Of a DNA stretch of 64,000 nucleotides, positions 1 to 8,540 are shown one piece after another. The translations under genes and the position numbers were made by a program. Below the pieces are notes generated by a model. The model made no database searches and was not told where the DNA came from. It worked only from the letters and a program-made list of their open reading frames with translations. Numbering within the stretch: the first letter of the stretch is position 1; every line of letters begins with the position of its first letter. Source of the DNA: Pseudescherichia sp039594205 (lineage in GTDB: Bacteria > Pseudomonadota > Gammaproteobacteria > Enterobacterales > Enterobacteriaceae); assembly GCA_039594205.1 (NCBI GenBank), contig JBCNNW010000006.1, forward strand, positions 29,455 to 93,454. Reading direction: 5' to 3'.

Positions 1-707
1 GAGTTAACGTTGTGCTCACCACCGGACGTCCCTACGCTGGCGTGCACAACTATTTGAAAGAGCTGCATATGGACCAGCCGAGTGACTACTGCATCACCTA
101 TAACGGTGCGCTGGTGCAGAAAGCCAACGATGGCAGCACCGTGGCGCAAACCACGCTCAGCTATGACGACTACCGCTACCTTGAGCGGCTCTCCCGCGAG
201 GTAGGCTCCCACTTCCACGCGCTCGATCGCAACACGCTCTATACCGCCAACCGCGACATCAGCTACTACACGGTGCATGAATCCTATGTTGCCACCATTC
301 CGCTGGTGTTCTGCGAGGCCGAGAAGATGGATCCGGGCATTCAGCTGCTGAAGGTCATGATGATTGACGAGCCGGCGATCCTCGACCAGGCAATAGCCCG
401 CATTCCGGCCGACGTGAAAGAGAAGTACACCGTGCTAAAAAGCGCCCCTTACTTCCTTGAGATCCTTAATAAAAGCGTCACCAAAGGCACCGGTGTGAAA
501 TCGCTGGCCGATGCACTGAACATCAAGCCGGAAGAGATCATGGCGATTGGTGACCAGGAGAACGACATTGCCATGCTGGAGTATGCCGGTATGGGCGTCG
601 CCATGGAGAATGCCATTCCATCGGTGAAGGAGGTCGCCAACTTCGTGACCAAAACCAATATTGAAGACGGCGTGGCCTACGCGATTGAGAAGTTTGTTCT
701 GAATTAA
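1..707 (+). CDS. yidA: YidA sugar-phosphate phosphatase (HAD, Cof type), 5' truncated by window
   Basis: HAD-superfamily Cof-type phosphatase acting on small sugar phosphates in the cytoplasm. The reading frame is open from base 3 with no start, and the first visible residues (VNVVLTTGRPY) match E. coli YidA from about residue 37, so roughly 36 residues including the catalytic DxDGT loop lie outside the window. HAD motif II is in TTGRP, the motif III lysine is in NKSVTKGTG, and motif IV is GDQENDIAML. The C-terminus IEKFVLN fits the family end. A GTG at 12 is only an internal codon. A terminator follows directly, so the gene is not co-transcribed with dgoR. Confidence 0.95.
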   Translation, partial: VNVVLTTGRPYAGVHNYLKELHMDQPSDYCITYNGALVQKANDGSTVAQTTLSYDDYRYLERLSREVGSHFHALDRNTLYTANRDISYYTVHESYVATIPLVFCEAEKMDPGIQLLKVMMIDEPAILDQAIARIPADVKEKYTVLKSAPYFLEILNKSVTKGTGVKSLADALNIKPEEIMAIGDQENDIAMLEYAGMGVAMENAIPSVKEVANFVTKTNIEDGVAYAIEKFVLN

Positions 708-728
708 TTCCGCTTTTCCCGCCCGCTA

Positions 729-757
729 AAAACCCGCCCACCGCTGCGGGTTTTTTT
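729..757 (+). terminator. Rho-independent terminator after yidA
   Basis: An AAACCCGC arm, a short loop and a GCGGGTTT arm are followed by a run of seven T. It lies 22 bases after the yidA stop and separates yidA from the dgo operon. Confidence 0.85.
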
Positions 758-810
758 ATCGATCCCGTTTTTCACATTTTATTTACCGGGTGTCGTTTTT
801 GTGATCTGGA

Positions 811-842
811 TTGTAGTACAACCTTAATCTATTGTACTACTA
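811..842. promoter_or_regulatory. Putative DgoR operators upstream of dgoR
   Basis: TTGTAGTACAA at 811-821 and TTGTACTACTA at 832-842 are near-palindromic. Together GTAGTACAA (813-821) and TTGTACTAC (832-840) form a perfect 9-bp inverted repeat with a 10-base spacer. This resembles the GntR-family DgoR sites known in E. coli, from memory. A TGTGATCTGGATTG stretch at 800-813 could be half of a CRP site. Autoregulation of the operon by DgoR is inferred. Confidence 0.7.
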
Positions 843-949
843 TCCAATCATGATACGGCGAACGACTCGCATATTTGTACCTCAATAGTGCGGACTTTTA
901 CGCCGGTAAGGATAAAGTAATGGTAAAGCACCCTCTTAAAGGATCGGAC

Positions 950-1639
950 ATGACCATTACGAAAACGGACCGCATCATCGCCACCCTTGGGCGGCAGATT
1001 GTCAGCGGCAAATACGTCCCTGGTGCAGGGCTGCCCTCCGAGGCCGACCTGTGTGAAGAGTTTGAAACCTCGCGCAATATCATTCGCGAGGTGTTTCGCT
1101 CCCTGATGGCGAAGCGGCTGATTGAGATGAAGCGTTATCGTGGAGCGTTTGTGGCGGCGCGCAACCAGTGGAACTATCTCGATACCGAGGTGTTGCAGTG
1201 GGTGCTGGAAAACGACTATGACCCCCGGCTGATCGGTGCGATGAGCGAGGTGCGCAACCTGGTAGAGCCGGCCATTGCCCGCTGGGCGGCTGAGCGAGCT
1301 ACCTCCAGCGATCTGGCGCAGATTGAGGCGGCGCTTAACGACATGATCGCCAATAACCAGAACCGGGAAGCGTTCAACGAAGCGGATATCCGCTATCACG
1401 ACGCCGTGCTGCAGTCGGTGCACAACCCGGTTCTCCAGCAGCTGACGGTGGCGATTGGCTCCCTGCAGCGGGCGGTATTTGAACAGACCTGGCGCGGGGA
1501 CGAGGCCAACATGCCGAAGACGCTTCAGGAACATAAGGCGCTGTTTGATGCCATCCGGCATCAGGATGGCGATGCAGCAGAGCAGGCGGCGCTGACCATG
1601 ATCGCCAGCTCAACCCAACGGCTCAAGGAAATAACATGA
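950..1639 (+). CDS. dgoR: DgoR, GntR/FadR-family repressor of galactonate catabolism
   Basis: Transcriptional repressor of the D-galactonate operon. An N-terminal GntR winged helix-turn-helix (about residues 5-70, with SEADLCEEF and SRNIIREVFRSL) precedes an all-helical FCD ligand-binding domain (about 90-220). The ATG at 950 gives 229 residues, the length of E. coli DgoR, and MTITKTDRI aligns with its N-terminus; an upstream in-frame start at 875 would add 25 unmatched residues. The stop overlaps the dgoK start as ATGA, showing translational coupling. Palindromic sites at 811-842 probably bind this protein. Confidence 0.95.
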   Translation: MTITKTDRIIATLGRQIVSGKYVPGAGLPSEADLCEEFETSRNIIREVFRSLMAKRLIEMKRYRGAFVAARNQWNYLDTEVLQWVLENDYDPRLIGAMSEVRNLVEPAIARWAAERATSSDLAQIEAALNDMIANNQNREAFNEADIRYHDAVLQSVHNPVLQQLTVAIGSLQRAVFEQTWRGDEANMPKTLQEHKALFDAIRHQDGDAAEQAALTMIASSTQRLKEIT

Positions 1640-2514
1640 CATCACGCTATATCGCCATCGACTGGGGTTCCACCAATCTTCGCGCCTGGCTCTATCAGGG
1701 CGATGAGTGCCTGGAGAGCAGGCAGTCCGAAGCGGGCGTAACCCGCCTGAACGGACGCACCTTCGAGGCGGTATTAGCGCAGATCACCGAGGGCTGGGCG
1801 CGGGAAAACACCCCCGTGGTGATGGCGGGCATGGTCGGCAGCAATGCCGGCTGGGTTAACGTCCCGTATCTGCCTTGCCCGGCCCACTTTGACGACATTG
1901 GCCAGCAGATTACCGCCGTTGCCGACAATATCTGGATCGTTCCTGGCCTGTGCGTTAACCAGGAAGATAACCACAACGTAATGCGCGGCGAAGAGACTCA
2001 GCTGCTCGGCGCGCGCGAACTACAGCCCGCCCAGGTGTATGTCATGCCCGGCACCCACTGCAAATGGGTGCTGGCCGATAGCGAGCAGGTAAGCGACTTT
2101 CACACCGTGATGACCGGCGAACTGCACCACGTGCTGCTTAACCATACGCTGGTGGGTGCAGGCCTGCCTGAGCAGGAAACCTCCCCGGATGCCTTTACCG
2201 CTGGCTTAACTCGTGGCCTCGACTCGCCCGATCTGCTTCCTCGCCTGTTTGAAGTGCGGGCTTCCCATGTGCTCGGCGCGCTGGCGCGTGAGCAGGTGAG
2301 CGAATTTCTTTCCGGTCTGCTAATTGGCAGCGAATTGGCGAGCATGAAAGCCTGGATCGCGCCGCAGCAGACAATCACGCTCGTCGCCAACCCCTCGCTG
2401 ACCGCACGCTATCAGCAGGCTTTTGACCTGCTGGGCTATAAGACGCAGGCGCTACGCGGCGACGACGCATTTCAGGCAGGTATAAGGAGCATCGCTCATG
2501 CAGTGGCAAAATAA
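1636..2514 (+). CDS. dgoK: DgoK, 2-dehydro-3-deoxygalactonokinase
   Basis: Phosphorylates 2-keto-3-deoxygalactonate to KDPGal with ATP, the second step of the DeLey-Doudoroff galactonate pathway in the cytoplasm. The protein is 292 residues, the usual family length. The N-terminus IAIDWGSTNLRAWLY is the phosphate-binding strand-loop of this sugar-kinase family, and PGTHCKWV in the middle is characteristic of DgoK. It overlaps dgoR by four bases and dgoA by seventeen, so dgoR-K-A-D is one coupled transcript. Confidence 0.95.
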   Translation: MTSRYIAIDWGSTNLRAWLYQGDECLESRQSEAGVTRLNGRTFEAVLAQITEGWARENTPVVMAGMVGSNAGWVNVPYLPCPAHFDDIGQQITAVADNIWIVPGLCVNQEDNHNVMRGEETQLLGARELQPAQVYVMPGTHCKWVLADSEQVSDFHTVMTGELHHVLLNHTLVGAGLPEQETSPDAFTAGLTRGLDSPDLLPRLFEVRASHVLGALAREQVSEFLSGLLIGSELASMKAWIAPQQTITLVANPSLTARYQQAFDLLGYKTQALRGDDAFQAGIRSIAHAVAK

Positions 2515-3115
2515 ACTCCCGCTAATCGCAATTCTGCGTGGCATCACGCCCGAAGAGGCGCACGCCCACGTGGCGGCGGTAATCGAGGCCGGGTTTGAAG
2601 CGGTCGAAATTCCGCTCAACTCACCCCGCTGGGAAGAGAGCATTCCCGCAATGGTAAAAGCCTTTGGTGATAAAGCCTTAATTGGCGCGGGCACGGTATT
2701 AAAGCCTGAGCAGGTCGATACGCTTGCGGAAATGGGCTGCACCCTGCTGGTCACGCCAAATATTAACCCAGAGATTATCCGCCGGGCGGTGGCGTACGGC
2801 ATGACGGTCTGCCCCGGCTGTGCGACGGCAACCGAAGCCTTTACGGCGATTGAGGCCGGTGCCCAGTCGCTGAAAATATTCCCCTCTTCAGCGTTTGGCC
2901 CGGACTACATCAAAGCGCTGAAGGCCGTGCTTCCGCCGGAAATCCCTGTGTTCGCCGTGGGTGGCGTCACGCCGGAAAACCTGACCCAGTGGCTCAAGGC
3001 AGGCTGTGCCGGTGCCGGGCTGGGCAGCGATCTCTACCGTGCCGGGCAATCCGTTGAGCGCACCGCGCAGCAGGCAGCCGCATTTGTAAAAGCGTATCGA
3101 GAGGCAGTGCAATGA
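2498..3115 (+). CDS. dgoA: DgoA, 2-dehydro-3-deoxy-6-phosphogalactonate aldolase
   Basis: Class I aldolase cleaving KDPGal to pyruvate and glyceraldehyde 3-phosphate. It is a 205-residue (beta/alpha)8 barrel of the KDPG/KHG family. The Schiff-base lysine is Lys126 in SLKIFPSSAFGP, and Glu37 in EAVEIPL is the general acid/base. FAVGGVTPEN near residue 155 is the phosphate-binding strand. The start overlaps dgoK by 17 bases, and the stop overlaps the dgoD start as ATGA. Confidence 0.95.
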   Translation: MQWQNKLPLIAILRGITPEEAHAHVAAVIEAGFEAVEIPLNSPRWEESIPAMVKAFGDKALIGAGTVLKPEQVDTLAEMGCTLLVTPNINPEIIRRAVAYGMTVCPGCATATEAFTAIEAGAQSLKIFPSSAFGPDYIKALKAVLPPEIPVFAVGGVTPENLTQWLKAGCAGAGLGSDLYRAGQSVERTAQQAAAFVKAYREAVQ

Positions 3116-4260
3116 AAATTACTAAACTAACCACTTACCGTTTACCCCCGCGCTGGATGTTTTTAAAAATCGAGACCGACGAAGGCGTAGTAGGCTGGGG
3201 TGAACCGGTAATCGAAGGCCGGGCGCGTACCGTTGAGGCGGCCGTTCACGAGCTGGGCGAATATCTGATTGGCCAGGATCCAGCCCGCATCAACGACCTG
3301 TGGCAGGTCATGTACCGCGCGGGCTTCTACCGTGGCGGCCCGATCCTGATGAGCGCCATCGCCGGTATAGACCAGGCGCTCTGGGACATCAAAGGTAAGG
3401 TCTTGAATGCCCCAGTTTGGCAGCTGATGGGCGGTCTGGTACGCGATAAAATCAAGGCCTACAGCTGGGTGGGCGGCGATCGTCCGGCGGAAGCCATCGC
3501 GGGTATTACTAAACTGCGCGAAATTGGCTTCGATACGTTTAAATTAAACGGCTGCGAAGAGTTATCGATTATTGATGATTTCCGTAAAGTGGAAGCCGCG
3601 GTAAATACCGCCGCGCAAATCCGCGAAGCCTTTGGCAATGAAATTGAATTTGGCCTTGATTTCCACGGTCGCGTTAGCGCCCCGATGGCGAAAATATTAA
3701 TTAAAGAGCTGGAGCCGTACCGTCCGCTGTTTATTGAAGAGCCGGTGCTGGCCGAGCAGGCAGAATATTATCCGAAGCTGGCTGCACAAACCCATATTCC
3801 GATCGCCGCCGGGGAGCGGATGTTCTCACGCTTCGAATTTAAGCGCGTGCTGGAAGCGGGCGGTCTGGCCATTCTTCAGCCCGATCTCTCCCACGCCGGG
3901 GGCATCACCGAGTGCTACAAAATTGCCGGTATGGCAGAGGCGTACGACGTGGCGCTGGCACCGCACTGTCCGCTTGGCCCAATTGCACTGGCGGCCTGTC
4001 TGCACGTGGACTTTGTCTCCCACAATGCGGTGTTCCAGGAGCAGAGCATGGGGATTCACTACAATCAGGGCGCGGAGCTGCTCGACTTTGTGAAAAACAA
4101 AGAGGACTTCAACATGGAAGGCGGCTTCTTCAAACCGCTGATGAAGCCAGGCCTGGGCGTAGAGATTGATGAGGAGCAGGTTATTGCCCGCAGTAAAGAG
4201 GTAACCGACTGGCGCAATCCATTATGGCGACATGAAGACGGTTCCGTAGCCGAGTGGTAA
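3112..4260 (+). CDS. dgoD: DgoD, D-galactonate dehydratase
   Basis: Enolase-superfamily (mandelate racemase subgroup) dehydratase that makes 2-keto-3-deoxygalactonate, the first pathway step. Its 382 residues equal the E. coli enzyme. Metal ligands are visible at Asp183 (GLDFHG), Glu209 (FIEEP) and Glu235 (AAGERMFSR); His185 and His285 (LAPHCPLGP) are the catalytic pair. The match at all five positions makes galactonate the likely substrate rather than another aldonate. It is the fourth gene of the dgo operon. Confidence 0.96.
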   Translation: MKITKLTTYRLPPRWMFLKIETDEGVVGWGEPVIEGRARTVEAAVHELGEYLIGQDPARINDLWQVMYRAGFYRGGPILMSAIAGIDQALWDIKGKVLNAPVWQLMGGLVRDKIKAYSWVGGDRPAEAIAGITKLREIGFDTFKLNGCEELSIIDDFRKVEAAVNTAAQIREAFGNEIEFGLDFHGRVSAPMAKILIKELEPYRPLFIEEPVLAEQAEYYPKLAAQTHIPIAAGERMFSRFEFKRVLEAGGLAILQPDLSHAGGITECYKIAGMAEAYDVALAPHCPLGPIALAACLHVDFVSHNAVFQEQSMGIHYNQGAELLDFVKNKEDFNMEGGFFKPLMKPGLGVEIDEEQVIARSKEVTDWRNPLWRHEDGSVAEW

Positions 4261-4351
4261 TTTCCTGATTCAAAAAAATAACGATAACTAACCGCCTGTA
4301 TATGAACAGAGGGATCGCCTCGTGCATATACGGCTGGGTGAGGTTTTTACT

Positions 4352-5662
4352 ATGAATACCGACCTGTACTCTACAACCTTAAAACAGCTTAATGCGAAAA
4401 TAATTCCTTTCATCATTATCTGTTATTTTGTCGCTAACCTCGATAAAACCAATATCTCTATTGCGGCATTGCAAATGAATGCCGATCTCGGCCTGAGCGC
4501 CAGTATGTATGGCCTTGGCGTCGGGATGTTCTATATCTCGTATATTATTTTTGAAATCCCCAGCAACGTGATTATGACGCGGGTGGGTGCCCGGATATGG
4601 ATCGCCAGGATTATGATCACCTGGGGCATCGTCAGTGCCGGGATGTCGCTGGTGCAAACGCCCACGCAGCTCTACGTCATGCGCTTTTTACTCGGTATGG
4701 CGGAAGCGGGCTTTACGCCAGGCATCATCTACTACATCTCCTGCTGGTTCCCGAAAAGCAACCGTGCGCGGGCCATGTCGTTCTTCTACATGGGTTCGGT
4801 GATGGCGTCGATTATCGGCCTGCCAATCTCTGGCTCGCTTCTGAACATGCACGGTATAGCTGATATTGCAGGCTGGCGCTGGCTGTTTGCGCTGGAGGGC
4901 ATTCCGGCCATCGTCCTGGGGATCATGGTGCTTTGGCGCCTGCCGCAGACGCCGGATCATGCCGCCTGGCTGACGCCAGAGCAGAAAGGGTGGTTGAAAG
5001 CGCAGCTAGAGCGCGACAACGCCGGGGTCGAGGTGGGTAAAAACCATAGCTGGCTGAGCGCGCTGAAAAACAAGACCGTGCTGCTGCTGAGCCTGGTGTG
5101 GTTCCTGCAAGCCTTTGGCTCTATCGGTATTACGCTGTTCCTGCCGCTAATCATCAAAAGTATGGCCAGCGACCAGAGCAATATCGTTATCAGCCTGCTC
5201 TCTGCCGTACCCTTTATCGCCGCCTGCTTGTTCATGTATTTCAATGGCCGCCACTCCGATACTTCCGGGGAACGTTCGCTGCACCTTGGGCTGCCGCTGA
5301 TCATCTCCGGGCTGTCGCTGGCTATCGCTATCTACTCCAGCAATCTGCTGGTGGCTTACTTCCTGCTGATCCTCACCGTTGGCTTCAACTTTGCGCTGAC
5401 GCCGATCTTCTGGGCCGTGACCACCGAGAAGCTGGCTGGCGTTGCCGCAGCGGCCTCTATCGCCTTCATTAACACGGTGGCTAACTTTGTCGGTCTTGGC
5501 CTGCCGCCGCTGCTGGGCAAAATCAAAGATGCCACCAACAGCTACCACTATGGGCTACTGATTGTGGCAGTAGCGCTGATCCTCGGCGGCATTATTGGCA
5601 TCCTGGTCTCGCGTCCGACGCAGCCAAAAGCCGCGAAACAAACCGCTACACGCCTCTCCTGA
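4352..5662 (+). CDS. MFS transporter, anion:cation symporter family, probably sugar-acid uptake
   Basis: A 12-helix major facilitator carrier of the ACS type in the inner membrane, 436 residues from the ATG at 4352, which has a GTGAGG ribosome site 8 bases upstream; a GTG at 4322 is also in frame. The N-terminal half (FVANLDKTNISIAAL, VGARIWIARIM, GMAEAGFTPGIIYY) resembles L-rhamnonate or phthalate-type carriers more than E. coli DgoT, which starts differently and was not matched. It sits 91 bases after dgoD where dgoT would be, so galactonate or a related aldonate is the inferred substrate. Confidence 0.8.
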   Translation: MNTDLYSTTLKQLNAKIIPFIIICYFVANLDKTNISIAALQMNADLGLSASMYGLGVGMFYISYIIFEIPSNVIMTRVGARIWIARIMITWGIVSAGMSLVQTPTQLYVMRFLLGMAEAGFTPGIIYYISCWFPKSNRARAMSFFYMGSVMASIIGLPISGSLLNMHGIADIAGWRWLFALEGIPAIVLGIMVLWRLPQTPDHAAWLTPEQKGWLKAQLERDNAGVEVGKNHSWLSALKNKTVLLLSLVWFLQAFGSIGITLFLPLIIKSMASDQSNIVISLLSAVPFIAACLFMYFNGRHSDTSGERSLHLGLPLIISGLSLAIAIYSSNLLVAYFLLILTVGFNFALTPIFWAVTTEKLAGVAAAASIAFINTVANFVGLGLPPLLGKIKDATNSYHYGLLIVAVALILGGIIGILVSRPTQPKAAKQTATRLS

Positions 5663-5674
5663 CAGGAATACGAT

Positions 5675-6607
5675 ATGAAACAGAAAGTACTGAAACAGGC
5701 AGGTCTGCCAGATGCGCTTACCGCTGAACTGCAGGCGCGCTACGACTTATACGATCTGGCTGAGATGGATGCCGCTAAGCTCGCCGCTATTGCTGATGAA
5801 GTCACGGTGGTGATAACCAACGGCGAGGCGGTGGTGACGCGCGACTTTATCGCCTCGCTGCCTGCCCTGAAGCTGATCGCCGTCTTTGGCGTGGGCTACG
5901 ATGGCGTTGACGTGGCGGCAGCCCGCGATCACGGCGTGGCGGTGACCCATACACCGGGCGTACTGACTGACGATGTGGCCGATCTGGCTATCGGCCTGAT
6001 GCTGGCCACCTCGCGCCGCATCGTGGCGGCACAGAAATTTATCGAGCAGGGCGGCTGGTCGGCGGGTGGCTTCCAGTGGACGCGCAAGGTCTCCGGTGCA
6101 CGCCTGGGTATTCTGGGGATGGGCCGGATTGGTCAGGCCATCGCCCGTCGTGCCAGCGGTTTCGACATGGAGATTGCCTACACTGACCGCAAGGCACATA
6201 GCGCCCTGCCGTGGGATTACGTCGCCGATCTGCGCGAGCTGGCAGAGCAGAGCGACTTCCTGATGGTCTGCGCCCCAGGCGGCGCGGGAACTAAAGCGCT
6301 GGTTAACCAGACGGTACTGGCGGCGCTGGGTCCGCAGGGCGTGCTGATCAACATCTCACGCGGCAGCGTGGTGGATGAGACCGCGCTGATTGCTGCTCTG
6401 GAGAGCGGCGCGATTGCCGGGGCCGGACTGGATGTTTTCGCCGATGAGCCTAACGTACCTGCCGCGCTACAGCAGCGCGACAACGTGGTCATCACTCCCC
6501 ATATGGCCAGCGCAACCTGGGAAACGCGTCGGGAGATGTCACGCCTGGTGTTAGAGAACGTTCAGGCCTGGTTTGCCGGTGAGCCACTGGTAACGCCGGT
6601 TCCCTGA
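5675..6607 (+). CDS. D-isomer-specific 2-hydroxyacid dehydrogenase
   Basis: NAD(P)H-dependent 2-oxoacid reductase of 310 residues. The Rossmann glycine motif GMGRIG is at 148-153, and the catalytic triad Arg229 (ISRGSVVDE), Glu258 (FADEP) and His276 (TPHMASAT) is intact. The family includes hydroxypyruvate/glyoxylate and hydroxyphenylpyruvate reductases. It begins 12 bases after the transporter stop, so it belongs to the dgo transcript. E. coli dgo has no such gene; a role in reducing pyruvate-like products or oxidising a related sugar acid is inference. Confidence 0.85.
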   Translation: MKQKVLKQAGLPDALTAELQARYDLYDLAEMDAAKLAAIADEVTVVITNGEAVVTRDFIASLPALKLIAVFGVGYDGVDVAAARDHGVAVTHTPGVLTDDVADLAIGLMLATSRRIVAAQKFIEQGGWSAGGFQWTRKVSGARLGILGMGRIGQAIARRASGFDMEIAYTDRKAHSALPWDYVADLRELAEQSDFLMVCAPGGAGTKALVNQTVLAALGPQGVLINISRGSVVDETALIAALESGAIAGAGLDVFADEPNVPAALQQRDNVVITPHMASATWETRREMSRLVLENVQAWFAGEPLVTPVP

Positions 6608-6630
6608 TAGTTTTTTTGCTGTAGATCTCT

Positions 6631-6661
6631 TACCCTGATGCGACATCTGCGCATCAGGGTA
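6631..6661 (+). promoter_or_regulatory. Perfect 12-bp hairpin covering the yidR ribosome-binding site
   Basis: TACCCTGATGCG (6631-6642) and CGCATCAGGGTA (6650-6661) are perfect complements around a 7-base loop. The right arm carries the only Shine-Dalgarno-like AGGG and ends five bases before the yidR ATG. There is no T-run, so it is not an ordinary terminator. It could hide the ribosome site of yidR in RNA or be a protein operator in DNA. Confidence 0.6.
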
Positions 6662-6666
6662 TCCTC

Positions 6667-7896
6667 ATGAGACAAATCACCTTCGCTCTCCGTAATCATC
6701 AGCTAACCAATATTAATACCTGGACACCCGACAGCCAGTGGCTGGTGTTTGACGTGCGTCCTTCCGGCGCCTCCTTTACCGGTAAAACTATTGAACGCGT
6801 CAACGTTAAGACGGGCAAGGTAGAGACGCTCTACACCGCGACCCAGGGTGCGCACGTTGGCGTGGTGACCGTTCATCCCGGCGAAGAGAAGTACGTGTTT
6901 ATTCACGGGCCGCAGGATCCGGACGAGAGCTGGCAGTACGATTTCCACCATCGTCAGGGGGTAATTGTGCAAAACGGCAGGGCAAGCAACCTTGATGCGC
7001 TGGATATCACCGAACCCTATACCCCCGGTGCGCTGCGCGGCGGTAGCCATGTGCATGTGTTCAGCCCGGACGGCAGCAAGGTGAGCTTTACCTATAACGA
7101 CCACGTGCTGCACGAGCGCGATCCTGCTCTGGATCTGCGCAACGTTGGCGTTGCTGCGCCGTATGGGCCAGTTATGCCTGGGGGCAATCATCCGCGAAAG
7201 TATGCTGGCAGCCACTGGTGCGTGTTGGTCAGCCGCACGACGCCAACCCCTGCGCCCGGCAGCGATGAGATCAACCGCGCCTATGAAGAGGGTTGGGTAG
7301 GCAATAACAGACTGGCTTTTATTGGCGATACGCTGGCGCTAAACGGTGAAAAGGTGCCTGAACTGTTTATCGTCGATCTGCCCGCTGACGAGCAGGGCTG
7401 GAAGCGGGCGGGAGAGGCCCCGCTGGCTGGCACATCAACCACCATGCCGTCACCGCCGGCGGGTGTGCAGCAGCGGCGGCTTACCTTTACCCACTCGCGT
7501 CGTTATCCAGGCCTGGTCAACGTCCCGCGCCACTGGGTGCGCAGCAATCCGCAGGGCAGCGACATTGCTTTTCTGATGCGCGATGAGGCAGGCGTGGTGC
7601 AGCTCTGGCTGCTTGCCGCGGAGGGCGGCGAGCCGCGCCAGCTGACGCATAACGCAACGGATATCCAGTCGGCGTTTAACTGGCACCCCTCCGGGGCGGC
7701 GCTCGGCTTTGTGCTGCAGGACCGCATCGCCCTGTGCGATAGCGCGACCGGAACGATCGCGTTTTTAACGGATGATAACCCCTCGCATCAACCCTCCGCC
7801 GATGCGGTAGTCTTCTCGCCAGACGGTAAGACGATCGCATGGATGGCACCGACCGCAGGCTTCCGCCAGCTGTGGGTGGCCGATACCGGCCTGTAA
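6667..7896 (+). CDS. yidR: YidR, beta-propeller protein of the oligogalacturonide-lyase-like family
   Basis: A 409-residue cytoplasmic protein closely matching E. coli YidR (415 residues) through its length, for example SGASFTGKTIERVN, GGSHVHVFSPDG and GLVNVPRHWVRSNPQG. Repeated WTPDSQWLVF, FSPDGSKVSF and FSPDGKTIAWM blades indicate a TolB/WD-type beta-propeller as in oligogalacturonide lyase. No signal peptide is present. The function is not established. A strong hairpin overlaps its ribosome site, and it converges on yidQ. Confidence 0.9.
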   Translation: MRQITFALRNHQLTNINTWTPDSQWLVFDVRPSGASFTGKTIERVNVKTGKVETLYTATQGAHVGVVTVHPGEEKYVFIHGPQDPDESWQYDFHHRQGVIVQNGRASNLDALDITEPYTPGALRGGSHVHVFSPDGSKVSFTYNDHVLHERDPALDLRNVGVAAPYGPVMPGGNHPRKYAGSHWCVLVSRTTPTPAPGSDEINRAYEEGWVGNNRLAFIGDTLALNGEKVPELFIVDLPADEQGWKRAGEAPLAGTSTTMPSPPAGVQQRRLTFTHSRRYPGLVNVPRHWVRSNPQGSDIAFLMRDEAGVVQLWLLAAEGGEPRQLTHNATDIQSAFNWHPSGAALGFVLQDRIALCDSATGTIAFLTDDNPSHQPSADAVVFSPDGKTIAWMAPTAGFRQLWVADTGL

Positions 7897-7911
7897 TCAG
7901 TCAGAGCGAAT

Positions 7912-8241
7912 CTAGGGCGCGGGCATGGCCGCAGGGGGAATAACGGAGTTGGTGGCCAGGTTGGCCTCCTCCGCCTTCTCGACGCGAGATTTTACCGAGT
8001 TATCTTTACGGAACATATCCCAGGGCAGCAGCAGCGTGTCGGCGACGGCGGTAAACGGCATATCCAGCACCACAAATGATTTCACCGCCAGGTTCGCGTC
8101 ATCATCCATCAGCATTTTTGAGCTGGCGCGCGTGCCGGGGTAAAGCCCCTCTTTGCCGCCGGTGTGGGACATGACGCTGGAACAGCCGCCCAGCGTCACC
8201 ACGCCGCTGACAATTGCCACTTTTAACAGAACGTTTTTCAT
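7912..8241 (-). CDS. yidQ: YidQ, small outer-envelope lipoprotein (DUF1375 type)
   Basis: A 109-residue lipoprotein. Starting at the ATG at 8241 gives MKNVLLKVAIVSGVVTLGGC, a signal sequence with lipobox LGGC, followed by SSVMSHTGGKEGLYPGTRAS and DMPFTAVADTLLLPWD, which match E. coli YidQ. The longer frame opening at 8430 runs through the divergent ibpA regulatory region and adds nothing recognisable. It shares its upstream region with ibpA. The role is unknown. Confidence 0.9.
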   Translation of the reverse strand: MKNVLLKVAIVSGVVTLGGCSSVMSHTGGKEGLYPGTRASSKMLMDDDANLAVKSFVVLDMPFTAVADTLLLPWDMFRKDNSVKSRVEKAEEANLATNSVIPPAAMPAP

Positions 8242-8408
8242 GATGGTTTTTTTCTTATCATCGTGCACTCCTTGCTTATAGCGACCCTTAAGGGAAATGA
8301 ATAGTTTTCGTGTGCCGCTCTGTGGCGGCAATCGCAATTTAGCGTTAAGTGTCGTAATCCAGTCTAAGCACTGAGTGAGAAAGTGCAAAAAAAAGTCAGA
8401 CTTTCGCC

Positions 8409-8437
8409 CTTGAAAATTTTCTTGCTGCACCCATTTT
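8409..8437 (+). promoter_or_regulatory. Sigma-32 heat-shock promoter of ibpAB
   Basis: CTTGAAA (8409-8415) and CACCCATTTT (from 8428) match the sigma-32 consensus CTTGAAA and CCCCATNT with a 14-base spacer. It lies about 100 bases before ibpA, as expected for the main ibpAB heat-shock promoter. Confidence 0.85.
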
Positions 8438-8513
8438 TACAACGTAGCCGGAAGAACATGCCTGCGGGGTGTTCTGCTTCTAAGAGCCTGTCCATAGTGG
8501 AAGGTTCAACAAT

Positions 8514-8532
8514 TTCTCGCTGATTTCAGGAG
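8514..8532 (+). promoter_or_regulatory. ROSE-like RNA thermometer hairpin in the ibpA leader
   Basis: The leader just before ibpA contains TCGCT (8517-8521), the conserved UYGCU of ROSE elements. It faces CAGGAG, the ibpA ribosome site, across a four-base loop, with a G opposite G mismatch. Heat melting of this weak stem would open translation. Thermometer control of ibpA is known in E. coli; the pairing here was drawn by eye. Confidence 0.7.
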
Positions 8533-8540
8533 CTTATTAT

